9,107 bases of DNA from an uncultured Akkermansia sp. (GCA_904502165.1 CAJGDB010000077.1:1-9107); one strand, 5' to 3'; counted from the first letter of the stretch, positions 1-6,202 are shown. Notes: a model not told the origin generated them from the sequence alone. Numbers and translations: made by a program.

Positions 1-22
1 AACAATACCATTTTATCATACC

Positions 23-709
23 ATGAAAACACTCATCATAGCCCGCCACGGTAACACTTTTGCCAAAGGAGAAACACCCACCCGCGTGGGATGCCACACC
101 GACCTGCCCCTCGTTGAAGAAGAACGCGGCAAAGGTGTCGGTCTGTACCTGAAGAAACTGGGGCTGGTGCCCACCCGCATTCTGGCAGCCCCCCTCAAGC
201 GTACCCTGGGCACCGCAGCCCTCGCTGCCGAGGCCGCCGGCTGCACCTGCCCTGTGGAGCCCGACCACCGCTTCATCGAAGTCGATTACGGTCCCGATGA
301 AAACAAGACCGAGGAACAGGTGATGGCCCGCCTGGGTGCAGAAGCCGCCAAAGCCGAGGGAATCGACCCTGCCACCCTCGCTCCCGCAGAAATTGAGGCA
401 AAAGGTGCCGCCATTATCGACAAGTGGAATGCCGATGCCACTGTGCCCGATGGCTGGAAGGTGGATGTGCAGCAGATTCGCGATAACTGGATGAGCCTTG
501 CTTCTGAAGTGAAGGATGGCGAAATCATGCTCTGCGTCTCTTCCAACGGCACCATCCGCTTTGCTCCGGTCATCACCGGTGATTATGCTGGTTTCTGCGC
601 GGAACACGACATCAAGGTCGCCACCGGCGGTGTCTGCATCTTCACCAGCGAAGACGGCACCACCTGGACCTGCACCGAGTGGGGCACCAAGGCCTTCAAG
701 AAAATCTAA
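23..709 (+). CDS. Histidine phosphatase (phosphoglycerate mutase-like) family protein, atypical active site
   Basis: A 228-residue protein of the histidine phosphatase superfamily. The N-terminus carries the RHG signature (IIARHGNT, R8-H9-G10); H9 would be the phosphorylated nucleophile. A second conserved arginine fits at R60 (APLKRTLGTAAL), and a family-like acidic residue fits at E86 (RFIEVDYG). The segment that normally reads V-S-H-G-G near the C-terminus is instead CVSSNGTIR (171-179), so the usual second catalytic histidine is replaced by S174/N175. Length is normal for the family, and the fold seems intact. The substrate cannot be read from sequence. No signal peptide is visible, so it is probably cytoplasmic. 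The start is the first ATG of the frame, 22 bases into the window, with no Shine-Dalgarno site. mscL follows after 16 bases, suggesting co-transcription. Family assignment is secure; catalytic activity is doubtful. Confidence 0.88.
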   Translation: MKTLIIARHGNTFAKGETPTRVGCHTDLPLVEEERGKGVGLYLKKLGLVPTRILAAPLKRTLGTAALAAEAAGCTCPVEPDHRFIEVDYGPDENKTEEQVMARLGAEAAKAEGIDPATLAPAEIEAKGAAIIDKWNADATVPDGWKVDVQQIRDNWMSLASEVKDGEIMLCVSSNGTIRFAPVITGDYAGFCAEHDIKVATGGVCIFTSEDGTTWTCTEWGTKAFKKI

Positions 710-725
710 CCCTCCCTTTACTACC

Positions 726-1148
726 ATGATTAACAAACTGAAACCTGCCTGGATTGACGAATTCAAGAAATTTGCCCTTAAGGGCAACGTGGTGGATATG
801 GCCGTGGGTGTCATCATCGGTGGTGCGTTCGGCAAGATTGTCACCTCCCTGGTAAATGACATCATCATGCCCTCTGTCTCCATGCTGACCGGCGATACCA
901 AGAATCTGGCTGAGCTTTCCTATGCACTCAGCGCAGAGGAAGGAGCCCCGGTTATCAAATATGGTGTTTTCTGCCAGACCGTGCTTGACTTCCTCATCAT
1001 CGCGCTCACGATTTTCTGGGCTGTCCGCCTGGTGTGCAAACTGCGCGTCAAAAAGGAAGAGCCCGCGCCGGAGCCCCCTGCCCCTGCTCCCACACCGGAG
1101 GAAATTCTGCTACTGCGTGAGATTAGAGACGCACTCAAAAACAAGTGA
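726..1148 (+). CDS. mscL: Large-conductance mechanosensitive channel MscL
   Basis: A 140-residue homopentameric inner-membrane channel that opens under membrane tension to release solutes during hypo-osmotic shock. The N-terminal amphipathic helix and first membrane helix carry the diagnostic run FALKGNVVDMAVGVIIGGAF (residues 16-35), followed by GKIVTSLVNDIIMP. A periplasmic loop spans about 52-78, the second membrane helix about 80-104, and a proline-rich linker (112-124) leads to a C-terminal helix (EEILLLREIRDALKNK). The position of the E. coli gate residue L19 is M25 here, while V23 is kept as V29. The frame is open upstream to 516, but the family N-terminus fixes the ATG at 726; the upstream part only overlaps the previous gene. 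There is no Shine-Dalgarno site. The TGA overlaps the GTG of the next gene. Confidence 0.96.
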   Translation: MINKLKPAWIDEFKKFALKGNVVDMAVGVIIGGAFGKIVTSLVNDIIMPSVSMLTGDTKNLAELSYALSAEEGAPVIKYGVFCQTVLDFLIIALTIFWAVRLVCKLRVKKEEPAPEPPAPAPTPEEILLLREIRDALKNK

Positions 1149-1435
1149 ACAAGAAACAACTCATAGCCCGGGTTCAGCGCTATATGGGTCCCGGGGCCAC
1201 CCGCAGCACCGCCTCTGCTGCAGTAGAGGCGGTGCTGGCTTCCATTCTGCAGGCTACCCAGGCGGATAACGATAAATTACACATTGCCCATTTCGGTACC
1301 TTTGAGCGGGTAGAACGAGCCGCCCGCAAAGGCTTCGACATCAACAGCGGTACCATGCGCGACATTCCCGCCAGAAGCACACTCACCTTCAAGGCTGCAG
1401 CCAACTTCCTTCCATCTGACACCAACTCCACATAA
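1145..1435 (+). CDS. HU/IHF-family DNA-binding protein, divergent arm
   Basis: A 96-residue relative of the histone-like protein HU, a dimeric nucleoid protein that bends DNA. The N-terminus (MNKKQLIARV) matches the HU dimerisation helices. The beta-arm region is recognisable as HFGTFERVERAARKGF (49-64), followed by IPARSTLTFKAAANFL (74-89), the usual closing segment. The arm tip, normally G-R-N-P-x-T-G with a proline that intercalates into DNA, reads GFDINSG (63-69), so the proline is absent. The start is GTG at 1145, whose GTGA overlaps the mscL stop by four bases, which suggests translational coupling. No ATG in frame gives a complete HU N-terminus. It is unlikely to be the main HU of the cell, and may be a specialised paralogue. 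DNA binding is inferred from the family. Confidence 0.8.
   Translation: MNKKQLIARVQRYMGPGATRSTASAAVEAVLASILQATQADNDKLHIAHFGTFERVERAARKGFDINSGTMRDIPARSTLTFKAAANFLPSDTNST
1204..1237. repeat. 13-bp perfect inverted repeat inside the HU-like gene
   Basis: The arm CAGCACCGCCTCT (1204-1216) is the exact reverse complement of 1225-1237, around an 8-base loop that can itself pair further (GCTGCAGT). The arms encode helix residues 21-31 of the HU-like protein. In mRNA this would make a very stable GC-rich hairpin about 60 bases after the start codon. There is no T-tract, so it is not an intrinsic terminator. It may be a chance product of the alanine-rich coding sequence, or a site with a regulatory role. 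Confidence 0.6.
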
Positions 1436-1447
1436 TCCAGTCTTCCT

Positions 1448-2830
1448 ATGCTCCGTACATTCACACACCTGCTGTTCCTCTGCACCTGCTGCCTGCCGAC
1501 GCTCGGCAAAACCTGGACCTTTGACTTCACTCAGGAAAAGGCTGTGATGGGCGGTACAGCCGAGGGATTCTTCGAAACCAGGGATTACAGACCAAACCTG
1601 GGCCCGCACAAAGGAACAACACAGAAGGTACTCCGGTACAGCCAGGCAGATGGAGACACTCCCTACTGGCAGGAGAAGGATACGGATGAGCTCTACCAGG
1701 CCATCAACGATGCGATTGCCGGCAAGAAGAAATTAATCATCAGAGGCAGCGTTTCCACCGGTTCCGCCGCCCGCAACCGCCGGACCACCATTCTGCACGC
1801 CGGACCGGACGGCAAGGGTATTTCACTCGGCATTCATGGAGACCTCCTGATAATGACCAAAGGCAACATCAACCGCCAAGGCATCCACCTGGGCCACATA
1901 CCGCATAACAGTGACCAGTATGCCCGCCGCTTCCTCACGGACTTTGTAGTAACCATCGGCGCGGGGGGGGAGCTGAGCTGCTCCATCAATGGTGAGGCGC
2001 CCCGCAAGGTCAATGGCAAGTTGCAGCCGGACTGGGGTACGCCTCAGAAAGTCAATTACCAATACAGTATCGGCTGCCTCTGCCCGGATACAGAAGCAGA
2101 TGATTTCTACCTCGGCAAGTACGATACATGTCTTGCCAACTTCTCCATTGAAAGCAGGAAAATACAGGAAACAGAGCGCCCTCTTCTGTTCAGCATGCCA
2201 GAAAAAACAAGTGCCGGCCACTTTTTCGGTTTTGCTTTCTGCATGAACAATAAGGAAATCCACAAGATTGACAAGAAGGTGAATTTTGCAGAAGTGGATG
2301 CTGTATACCTGGATTCCCTCGCCTTTGCCACCAGCGAGGGCACTGGAAACCCTCGCAGTATCAAAATTTCAGTCTATGAACACAAAGGAAAAGAGGAGCT
2401 GGGAACCTATGTCGGCTGCTCTGCCCCGGGCAAGAAAAAGGATGAGGGAAGCATAGAGTTCACCTTCCCTGATTCCTTGCAGATTTCCCCCCACCGCGTC
2501 TACCAGTATCTTTTCGTCAAAAGAGAGGCCAGCGATACCCAGCTTGCCTCGCCAACAGGATACAGGAAGGCAGCGGTCACCCGCCGCATTGATGTAACAA
2601 ACAAATTCAACGGCGCATGGCTGCCGAGATTCTGGGGAACTTATCAGCGCAACACAGTTAATTCCTACGCCTGGCAGGATATGCCGGTCTTCACGCTGCG
2701 CTCTGACAGGCAGCTGATTTTTGTGGCAGATGAAAGTGATTCCTCCCTGCTGCTGTATGCAGGCGCGAGCCTCCTGCTTCTCATCGGCGGCGCAGGAACA
2801 TGGTTCTGGAGTAAAAAGAAACAAGGTTAA
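1448..2830 (+). CDS. Exported protein with C-terminal membrane anchor, possible LamG/concanavalin-like beta-sandwich
   Basis: A 460-residue protein of unknown function. Residues 1-20 form a signal peptide (basic start, hydrophobic HLLFLCTCCLPTLG, cleavage probably near G20). The C-terminus has one hydrophobic helix (about 433-455) ending in WSKKKQG, so the body should lie outside the cytoplasm with a short basic tail inside. The first half (about 21-235) is rich in beta-strand patterns. Segments such as LIIRGSVSTG, GISLGIHGDLLIM and FLTDFVVTIGAGGELSCSIN recall laminin-G/concanavalin-type jelly rolls; this is a weak pattern match, not a domain call. The second half (about 240-430) is also beta-rich and unrecognised. 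The anchor lacks a PEP-CTERM or LPXTG motif. The gene follows the HU-like gene by 12 bases, has no Shine-Dalgarno site, and ends just before a strong terminator. A run of eight Gs lies within it. Confidence 0.82.
   Translation: MLRTFTHLLFLCTCCLPTLGKTWTFDFTQEKAVMGGTAEGFFETRDYRPNLGPHKGTTQKVLRYSQADGDTPYWQEKDTDELYQAINDAIAGKKKLIIRGSVSTGSAARNRRTTILHAGPDGKGISLGIHGDLLIMTKGNINRQGIHLGHIPHNSDQYARRFLTDFVVTIGAGGELSCSINGEAPRKVNGKLQPDWGTPQKVNYQYSIGCLCPDTEADDFYLGKYDTCLANFSIESRKIQETERPLLFSMPEKTSAGHFFGFAFCMNNKEIHKIDKKVNFAEVDAVYLDSLAFATSEGTGNPRSIKISVYEHKGKEELGTYVGCSAPGKKKDEGSIEFTFPDSLQISPHRVYQYLFVKREASDTQLASPTGYRKAAVTRRIDVTNKFNGAWLPRFWGTYQRNTVNSYAWQDMPVFTLRSDRQLIFVADESDSSLLLYAGASLLLLIGGAGTWFWSKKKQG
1963..1970 (+). 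repeat. G8 homopolymer tract in the exported-protein gene
   Basis: Eight consecutive Gs occur within codons for A-G-G-E (about residues 172-175) of the exported protein. Tracts of this length are known slipped-strand mispairing sites in surface-protein genes of several bacteria. Gain or loss of one G would truncate this protein before its membrane anchor. Whether it varies here is not known. Confidence 0.9.
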
Positions 2831-2845
2831 ATGAAATCTTTGAAA

Positions 2846-2880
2846 AAAAATCCCGAAGAAGCCCATTCTCCGGGATTTTT
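2846..2880. terminator. Bidirectional intrinsic terminator between convergent genes
   Basis: The arm AAAAATCCCG (2846-2855) pairs perfectly with CGGGATTTTT (2871-2880). After one A/C mismatch, AGAA (2857-2860) pairs with TTCT (2866-2869), leaving a 5-base loop. The A-run beginning at 2843 and the T-run ending at 2880 make it work on both strands. It lies 15 bases after the stop of the + strand exported-protein gene and immediately beyond the stop of the - strand transporter gene. Confidence 0.93.
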
Positions 2881-2881
2881 C

Positions 2882-3796
2882 TCATTCAGCCGAAGAGGGG
2901 CGGCGTGATATGAACCTCACGCCTGCGGCAATGCAGATAACAGCCGCTATCTTCTGCCAGGTGAGGGCATCCACCCCCAGCCAGATACCCACGGCCGCAG
3001 CAATAACCGGCTGGATGTAATTGTAGGCCGTCACCGTGGGAGCTTCCAGATGCCGCTGTCCCACTATCATGAGCAGGTAGCTGATGAATGATCCGAAAAA
3101 CACCACATACGCAGTGCCCGCAATTTCCGGTGTGCGGAGCTGGCTCCAGGGCAATGCCAGCATCTCCCCCATCCAGAGGGGAGATGTGAGCAGTGCCGAT
3201 ATCAGGAACAACCATCGCATCAGCACAACCGGGTGGTACTTCCGGATGACTCCGCTGAAAAAAACAAAATAAAACGAAACAGAAAGCTGGGAGAACAGAC
3301 AGATGGCATCGCCCAGCGGGCTGCCGCTGCGCCCACCCTCTATCTGAGAGCCCAGAATCAGCACCAGGGCTCCTGTGGCAGCAATGGCCAGACCGGCCAC
3401 ACGCCGCAACGTGACAGCTGCACGCAGAAAAAACGCAGACAAAACAAAGGTGAACACCGGTGTGCTGGTGGTAATGACACAAGCGTTGGTGGGTGAGGTA
3501 TACTGCACGCCCAGCACATAACAGAACTGGTTAATCCCCATACCACACAGAGACATGATGATAAGCGGCCACCAATCCCCCCGGGCCACACGCTGCCGGG
3601 CAACCAGCGGAGAAATCAGCCAGAAGAGCAATGATGCCCCGCACAAACGGAATCCGGCCATGGCAACACCGCTGACCTGCCCGCTTTCCATGGCCCATTT
3701 GCACAGGGGGCTCATGAGCCCGAAGCAGAGAAAGGCACCAAGTGTAATCAGGTGCGCCTTGCCTGCAGACAATCCTGCGCGTGAGTCATCTCTCAT
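2882..3796 (-). CDS. EamA/DMT-superfamily transporter
   Basis: A 304-residue integral membrane protein with about ten hydrophobic helices arranged as two EamA repeats. Repeat one covers roughly residues 15-150 and contains the family segment YTSPTNACVITTSTPVFTFV. Repeat two covers roughly 160-297 and contains LEAPTVTAYNYIQPVIAAAV, the equivalent segment. The basic tail (SRRPSS) is probably cytoplasmic. Family members export or import amino acids, nucleosides and other small metabolites; the substrate here cannot be predicted. The ATG at 3794-3796 lies in the loop of a perfect inverted repeat and has no Shine-Dalgarno site. A good promoter ends only 9 bases upstream, predicting a nearly leaderless message. 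The next in-frame ATG falls inside the first membrane helix, so this start is preferred. Transcription ends at the shared terminator. Confidence 0.93.
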   Translation of the reverse strand: MRDDSRAGLSAGKAHLITLGAFLCFGLMSPLCKWAMESGQVSGVAMAGFRLCGASLLFWLISPLVARQRVARGDWWPLIIMSLCGMGINQFCYVLGVQYTSPTNACVITTSTPVFTFVLSAFFLRAAVTLRRVAGLAIAATGALVLILGSQIEGGRSGSPLGDAICLFSQLSVSFYFVFFSGVIRKYHPVVLMRWLFLISALLTSPLWMGEMLALPWSQLRTPEIAGTAYVVFFGSFISYLLMIVGQRHLEAPTVTAYNYIQPVIAAAVGIWLGVDALTWQKIAAVICIAAGVRFISRRPSSAE

Positions 3797-3808
3797 ACGC
3801 GCAGGATT
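3771..3808. repeat. 12-bp perfect inverted repeat enclosing the transporter start codon; candidate operator
   Basis: AATCCTGCGCGT (3771-3782) is the exact reverse complement of ACGCGCAGGATT (3797-3808), with a 14-base spacer containing the transporter's ATG. The right arm overlaps three bases of the proposed -10 hexamer (3806-3811). If the predicted transcription start near 3800 is right, most of the right arm is not transcribed. An RNA hairpin could then not form, and a DNA operator is the better reading. A longer transcript from the upstream lipoprotein gene would carry both arms and could sequester the start codon. Confidence 0.75.
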
Positions 3809-3834
3809 CTACCCTAGGAGCCGGGGTTCGTCAA
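3806..3834 (-). promoter_or_regulatory. Sigma70-type promoter for the EamA transporter gene
   Basis: On the - strand, TTGACG (3834-3829) is separated by 17 bases from TAGAAT (3811-3806); each hexamer matches five of six consensus positions. The expected transcription start is near 3800, leaving only about 3-4 bases before the ATG. This agrees with the missing Shine-Dalgarno site. Confidence 0.7.
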
Positions 3835-3849
3835 CAGCAAAGCAACAGC

Positions 3850-4254
3850 TTACTGCTTGTGCATAATGAACGTGCCACGCTGCACCTGCTTGCCCAGCAG
3901 CGCAGCAGACGGGGTCGGCTCCACCCGGTACGTGCCTTTGTAGACACCATCCTTCATCTTACCCGTCCAGGTGATGTTCACAAAGGTCTGTGTATCACCC
4001 TCCGAACGGATGGTCACATCCTTCCCGTTCACGTAACCGACAAAATGCCCACTGCCATACAGCGAATCCTGCAGCACCAGAACTCCCTGCAGCTTGTCCC
4101 CCTCCTGATTCACACTCATCTTGAGACCGGACTTGCTGCCACCTATCGTGTCATTGCAGCATTCCCCCAGCCAGACCCCCTCTGCCGAATCAGAACACGC
4201 AGAAAGCAAGCATGCACCAGCCACCATCATACAGGACTTGAAAAATGAGTTCAT
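3850..4254 (-). CDS. Small lipoprotein, beta-rich, function unknown
   Basis: A 134-residue predicted lipoprotein. A short basic start and hydrophobic core (MNSFFKSCMMVAGACLLSAC) end in a canonical lipobox L-S-A-C, with the lipidated cysteine at C20. The mature part (about 114 residues) alternates short strands and turns: GVWLGECC, LQGVLVLQDSLYG, GHFVGYVNGKDVTI, FVNITWTGKMKDG, VYKGTYRV, QRGTFIMHK. This repeating W/G-x-G meander resembles small beta-barrel or calycin-like lipoproteins, but I do not recognise the family. The frame is open to 4353, but the signal peptide fixes the ATG at 4252-4254. The promoter just upstream excludes longer versions starting beyond its transcription start. It is divergent from rseP and precedes the EamA transporter gene, which has its own promoter. 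No terminator is evident between them. Confidence 0.78.
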   Translation of the reverse strand: MNSFFKSCMMVAGACLLSACSDSAEGVWLGECCNDTIGGSKSGLKMSVNQEGDKLQGVLVLQDSLYGSGHFVGYVNGKDVTIRSEGDTQTFVNITWTGKMKDGVYKGTYRVEPTPSAALLGKQVQRGTFIMHKQ

Positions 4255-4270
4255 AGTAAGCACGGCGTAC

Positions 4271-4299
4271 ATTCTATACTTTCTGCTCTCAATAATCAA
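4271..4299 (-). promoter_or_regulatory. Sigma70-type promoter for the lipoprotein gene
   Basis: On the - strand, TTGATT (4299-4294), a 17-base spacer and TAGAAT (4276-4271) precede the ATG, with 16 bases between the -10 and the start codon. The expected leader is about 10 bases, without a Shine-Dalgarno site. The -10 hexamer is identical to that of the EamA transporter promoter. Confidence 0.65.
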
Positions 4300-4370
4300 G
4301 CGGGAACTTCTAAAAAGTCGGCCCCATCGCGTTGCGCCCAGACACCACCACACAGAAGGAAGGACGTTTT

Positions 4371-4403
4371 ATGTCAAATCAGGAGCTTGCGCCAGTATCC
4401 TGA
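4371..4403 (+). other. Possible 10-codon leader ORF upstream of rseP
   Basis: ATG at 4371 opens MSNQELAPVS and stops at TGA 4401-4403. It is preceded, 7 bases upstream, by AGGAAGG, the only Shine-Dalgarno-like site well placed before an ATG that I noticed in this window. It overlaps an 8-bp inverted repeat and the proposed rseP promoter. No transcript covering it is evident, as the rseP promoter would start downstream. It may be chance. Confidence 0.18.
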
Positions 4404-4405
4404 TT
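4377..4405. repeat. 8-bp inverted repeat upstream of rseP
   Basis: AATCAGGA (4377-4384) is the reverse complement of TCCTGATT (4398-4405), with a 13-base spacer. The spacer holds the proposed -35 hexamer of rseP, and the right arm lies between the -35 and -10. The layout fits an operator, but the arms are short. Confidence 0.4.
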
Positions 4406-4415
4406 CTGGTAGCAT
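4387..4415 (+). promoter_or_regulatory. Weak candidate promoter for rseP
   Basis: TTGCGC (4387-4392), a 17-base spacer and TAGCAT (4410-4415) lie 16 bases before the rseP ATG, the same distance as in the divergent lipoprotein promoter. The -35 matches only three of six consensus positions. Transcription would start near 4422, which excludes the longer TTG start at 4387. Confidence 0.35.
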
Positions 4416-4431
4416 TGCAGGCCAGATACCC

Positions 4432-5865
4432 ATGATTGACTCCATCCTTTCCACACTTGAAACAGCCTGGCTTATCTTCCTTGTCGTCATGTTCTTCAAC
4501 GTGATGATTTTTGTGCACGAACTCGGGCATTTCCTGGCAGGCAAATGGCGCGGTGCCTACATTGACCGATTTCAGATATGGTTCGGCAAGCCCATCTGGC
4601 AGAAAGAAATCAAGGGGGTGAAATGGGGTATCGGCTGGATTCCCGCCGGCGGCTTTGTCTCTCTGCCCCAGCTGGCTGATATGCAGGGCATTGAAGGAGA
4701 GGCAGACATCCCGAAAGACCTGAAGCCACTCAAGCCGATTGACAAGGTCATCATTGCCGCAGCAGGCCCCCTGGCCTCGCTGCTGCTAGCGTATTTCTTT
4801 GCTGTTCTCGTGTGGATTGTCGGCAAACCGGTGGGAGAAATGCCGACCACCACCATCGGCCATGTTCCCGCAGATACCCCGGCCGCCCAAGCAGGGCTGC
4901 AGCCAGGTGACTGCATCCGTGCAGTAGACGGACAACCCGTCTCGAAATGGATGGGCAACATGGAAGGCGTGCGCGAACTGGTGGCCATGAGCGAACACGA
5001 GAAAATCACCTTCACCATCGATCGCCCTCAGGCAGACGGCAGCGTGCAGCAGCTCACCATTGCATGCGGCTACCGGCAGCCGGAAACGAAATGGTGGCAG
5101 CGCACCGCCATGCGCCAGGTAGGCATCATGCCGGCCTCCCCCGCCCTTGTCGGCGACATCATTCCCGGCTCCCCGGCTGAACAGGCAGGGCTGGTGAAGG
5201 GGCAGCGCATCGTCAAACTGAATGGAGCTCCTGTCCATTCCCCTGTACCCGTACTCGAAGCCGCAGAAAAGGGAGCTGTTGAACTCACCCTGCAAAACCC
5301 TGATGGCAGCGAGACAACCACGACTATCTCCCCGGTCATACCTGAGAACTGGAACGGACTGGCAGGGGCCCGCCCCATCATGGGCTTCACCTGGGGTAGT
5401 ATGGATAACCACAGGCAAATTGAACACCCCGGCGTGCAGCAGCAGATTAACCAGAGCTTCCGCTGGATGGGTGAAACACTGTCCAAAGTAGCCGCCCCCG
5501 GCAGCAGCGTAGGCATGGAGCACCTTTCCGGCCCCGTTGGTATCGGCAACTACCTCTACCAGATGCTCGAATCTGAGGATGGCTGGAAACTCATCTTCTG
5601 GTTTGCCGTGGTACTGAATGTGAACCTGGCCGTGCTGAACATCCTGCCCCTGCCCATCGTGGATGGCGGTCACGTTGTGCTCGGCACGCTCGAAATCATC
5701 TTCCGCCGACCGGTAGGCGGCAAGATTCTGGAATGGATTCAGAGCGGATTCATCTTCCTGCTGCTTTTCTTCTTCGTTTTCGTAACATTCAAGGATGTGG
5801 GCGATATGGTGGGAGGAGAAGCAGACGCCGCGGCAAATCTGCCCGCACCGGTATTCAGCAAATAA
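4432..5865 (+). CDS. rseP: Site-2 intramembrane metalloprotease RseP (M50 family)
   Basis: A 477-residue inner-membrane zinc protease. It cuts transmembrane substrates such as anti-sigma factors after a first periplasmic cut, and clears signal-peptide remnants. The first membrane helix carries the zinc site HELGH (H29, E30, H33). Two PDZ domains follow, around residues 138-220 (ADTPAAQAGLQPGDCIRAVDG) and 236-306 (IIPGSPAEQAGLVKGQRIV). The second active-site motif is LPLPIVDGGH, with the zinc-binding aspartate at D411. A last hydrophobic helix spans about 436-457. Length is typical for the family. ATG 4432 is preferred over the in-frame TTG at 4387 because the TTG lies in the proposed promoter and adds residues of no family character. 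There is no Shine-Dalgarno site. The dxr/cdsA neighbours common in other phyla are absent here. A same-frame ORF starts directly after the TAA. Confidence 0.94.
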   Translation: MIDSILSTLETAWLIFLVVMFFNVMIFVHELGHFLAGKWRGAYIDRFQIWFGKPIWQKEIKGVKWGIGWIPAGGFVSLPQLADMQGIEGEADIPKDLKPLKPIDKVIIAAAGPLASLLLAYFFAVLVWIVGKPVGEMPTTTIGHVPADTPAAQAGLQPGDCIRAVDGQPVSKWMGNMEGVRELVAMSEHEKITFTIDRPQADGSVQQLTIACGYRQPETKWWQRTAMRQVGIMPASPALVGDIIPGSPAEQAGLVKGQRIVKLNGAPVHSPVPVLEAAEKGAVELTLQNPDGSETTTTISPVIPENWNGLAGARPIMGFTWGSMDNHRQIEHPGVQQQINQSFRWMGETLSKVAAPGSSVGMEHLSGPVGIGNYLYQMLESEDGWKLIFWFAVVLNVNLAVLNILPLPIVDGGHVVLGTLEIIFRRPVGGKILEWIQSGFIFLLLFFFVFVTFKDVGDMVGGEADAAANLPAPVFSK

Positions 5866-6165
5866 TTGCCAGGCTTTCACCTCAGCGACCCACACTGGGA
5901 TTTCAGGCATCCGGAAAGCCTGGAACTGCTTCGCCGCATTGAGGACAAACAAGGTGTGGGACTGACAGGGGACGACCTGCTCTGCGTATTCAACGGCTAC
6001 CTGCCCGCCGGCTCCGCCGCTGAATGCTGCGCCTACCTGCATGCGCTTTTCCAGCTCTTTCGCATGCCAGAGGACGACGCTTCCAGCCAGCTGTGGGATA
6101 CCATACTCTGGATATGGCTGGTGCAGGGGCGTTTTTCACGCGTTCTAACACCATTTTCTCCTTGA
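5866..6165 (+). CDS. Hypothetical protein directly after, and in frame with, rseP
   Basis: A 99-residue ORF of unknown function that begins with TTG touching the rseP TAA, in the same reading frame. Codon use resembles the neighbours (mostly G/C in third positions) and the sequence is protein-like: FHLSDPHWDFRHPESLELL, then LTGDDLLCVFNGYLPAGSA, a probable helix AECCAYLHALFQLF, then WDTILWIWLVQGRF. There is no signal peptide and no clear membrane segment. It occupies the position where many genomes carry atpI before atpB, but lacks the membrane helices of AtpI. The first ATG is at codon 63, too late to be the start, so either TTG at 5866 is used or the protein arises by readthrough of the rseP stop. 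Its TGA overlaps the -35 box of the atp promoter. It might instead be a decayed fragment. Confidence 0.55.
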   Translation: MPGFHLSDPHWDFRHPESLELLRRIEDKQGVGLTGDDLLCVFNGYLPAGSAAECCAYLHALFQLFRMPEDDASSQLWDTILWIWLVQGRFSRVLTPFSP

Positions 6166-6189
6166 CTCCAGGAATGAAAGTGGTAGTTT
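6162..6189 (+). promoter_or_regulatory. Promoter of the ATP synthase operon
   Basis: TTGACT (6162-6167) and TAGTTT (6184-6189), separated by 16 bases, lie 13 bases before the atpB ATG. The -35 matches five of six consensus positions; the -10 matches three. The predicted leader is about 6-7 bases with no Shine-Dalgarno site. It overlaps the stop of the preceding ORF by four bases. Confidence 0.55.
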
Positions 6190-6202
6190 AGAAGTAATCG
6201 CG

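Noticed and set aside
1..22. Promoter-like TATCAT at 14-19 before the first gene
   Set aside because: It would start transcription inside the coding region, and the window begins too close to judge a -35.
516..725. Upstream extension of the mscL frame
   Set aside because: The extra 70 residues overlap the phosphatase-like gene and resemble no MscL; the family N-terminus starts at the ATG at 726.
772..787. Perfect 16-bp palindrome in mscL
   Set aside because: It spans codons of the highly conserved FALKGN motif, so codon constraint explains it; there is no loop or T-run and no other sign of a site.
4255..4353. Longer N-terminus for the lipoprotein gene
   Set aside because: It would bury the signal peptide behind 33 residues and run through the promoter; the lipobox fits a start at 4254.
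4387..4431. TTG start 15 codons upstream for rseP
   Set aside because: The added residues are not RseP-like and the codon is part of the proposed -35 box; ATG 4432 gives the normal N-terminal helix.
4786..6042. A 418-codon open frame on the - strand opposite rseP
   Set aside because: It lies antisense to an unmistakable RseP, its translation has no coherent domain or membrane pattern, and it follows from G/C-rich third positions of the sense gene.
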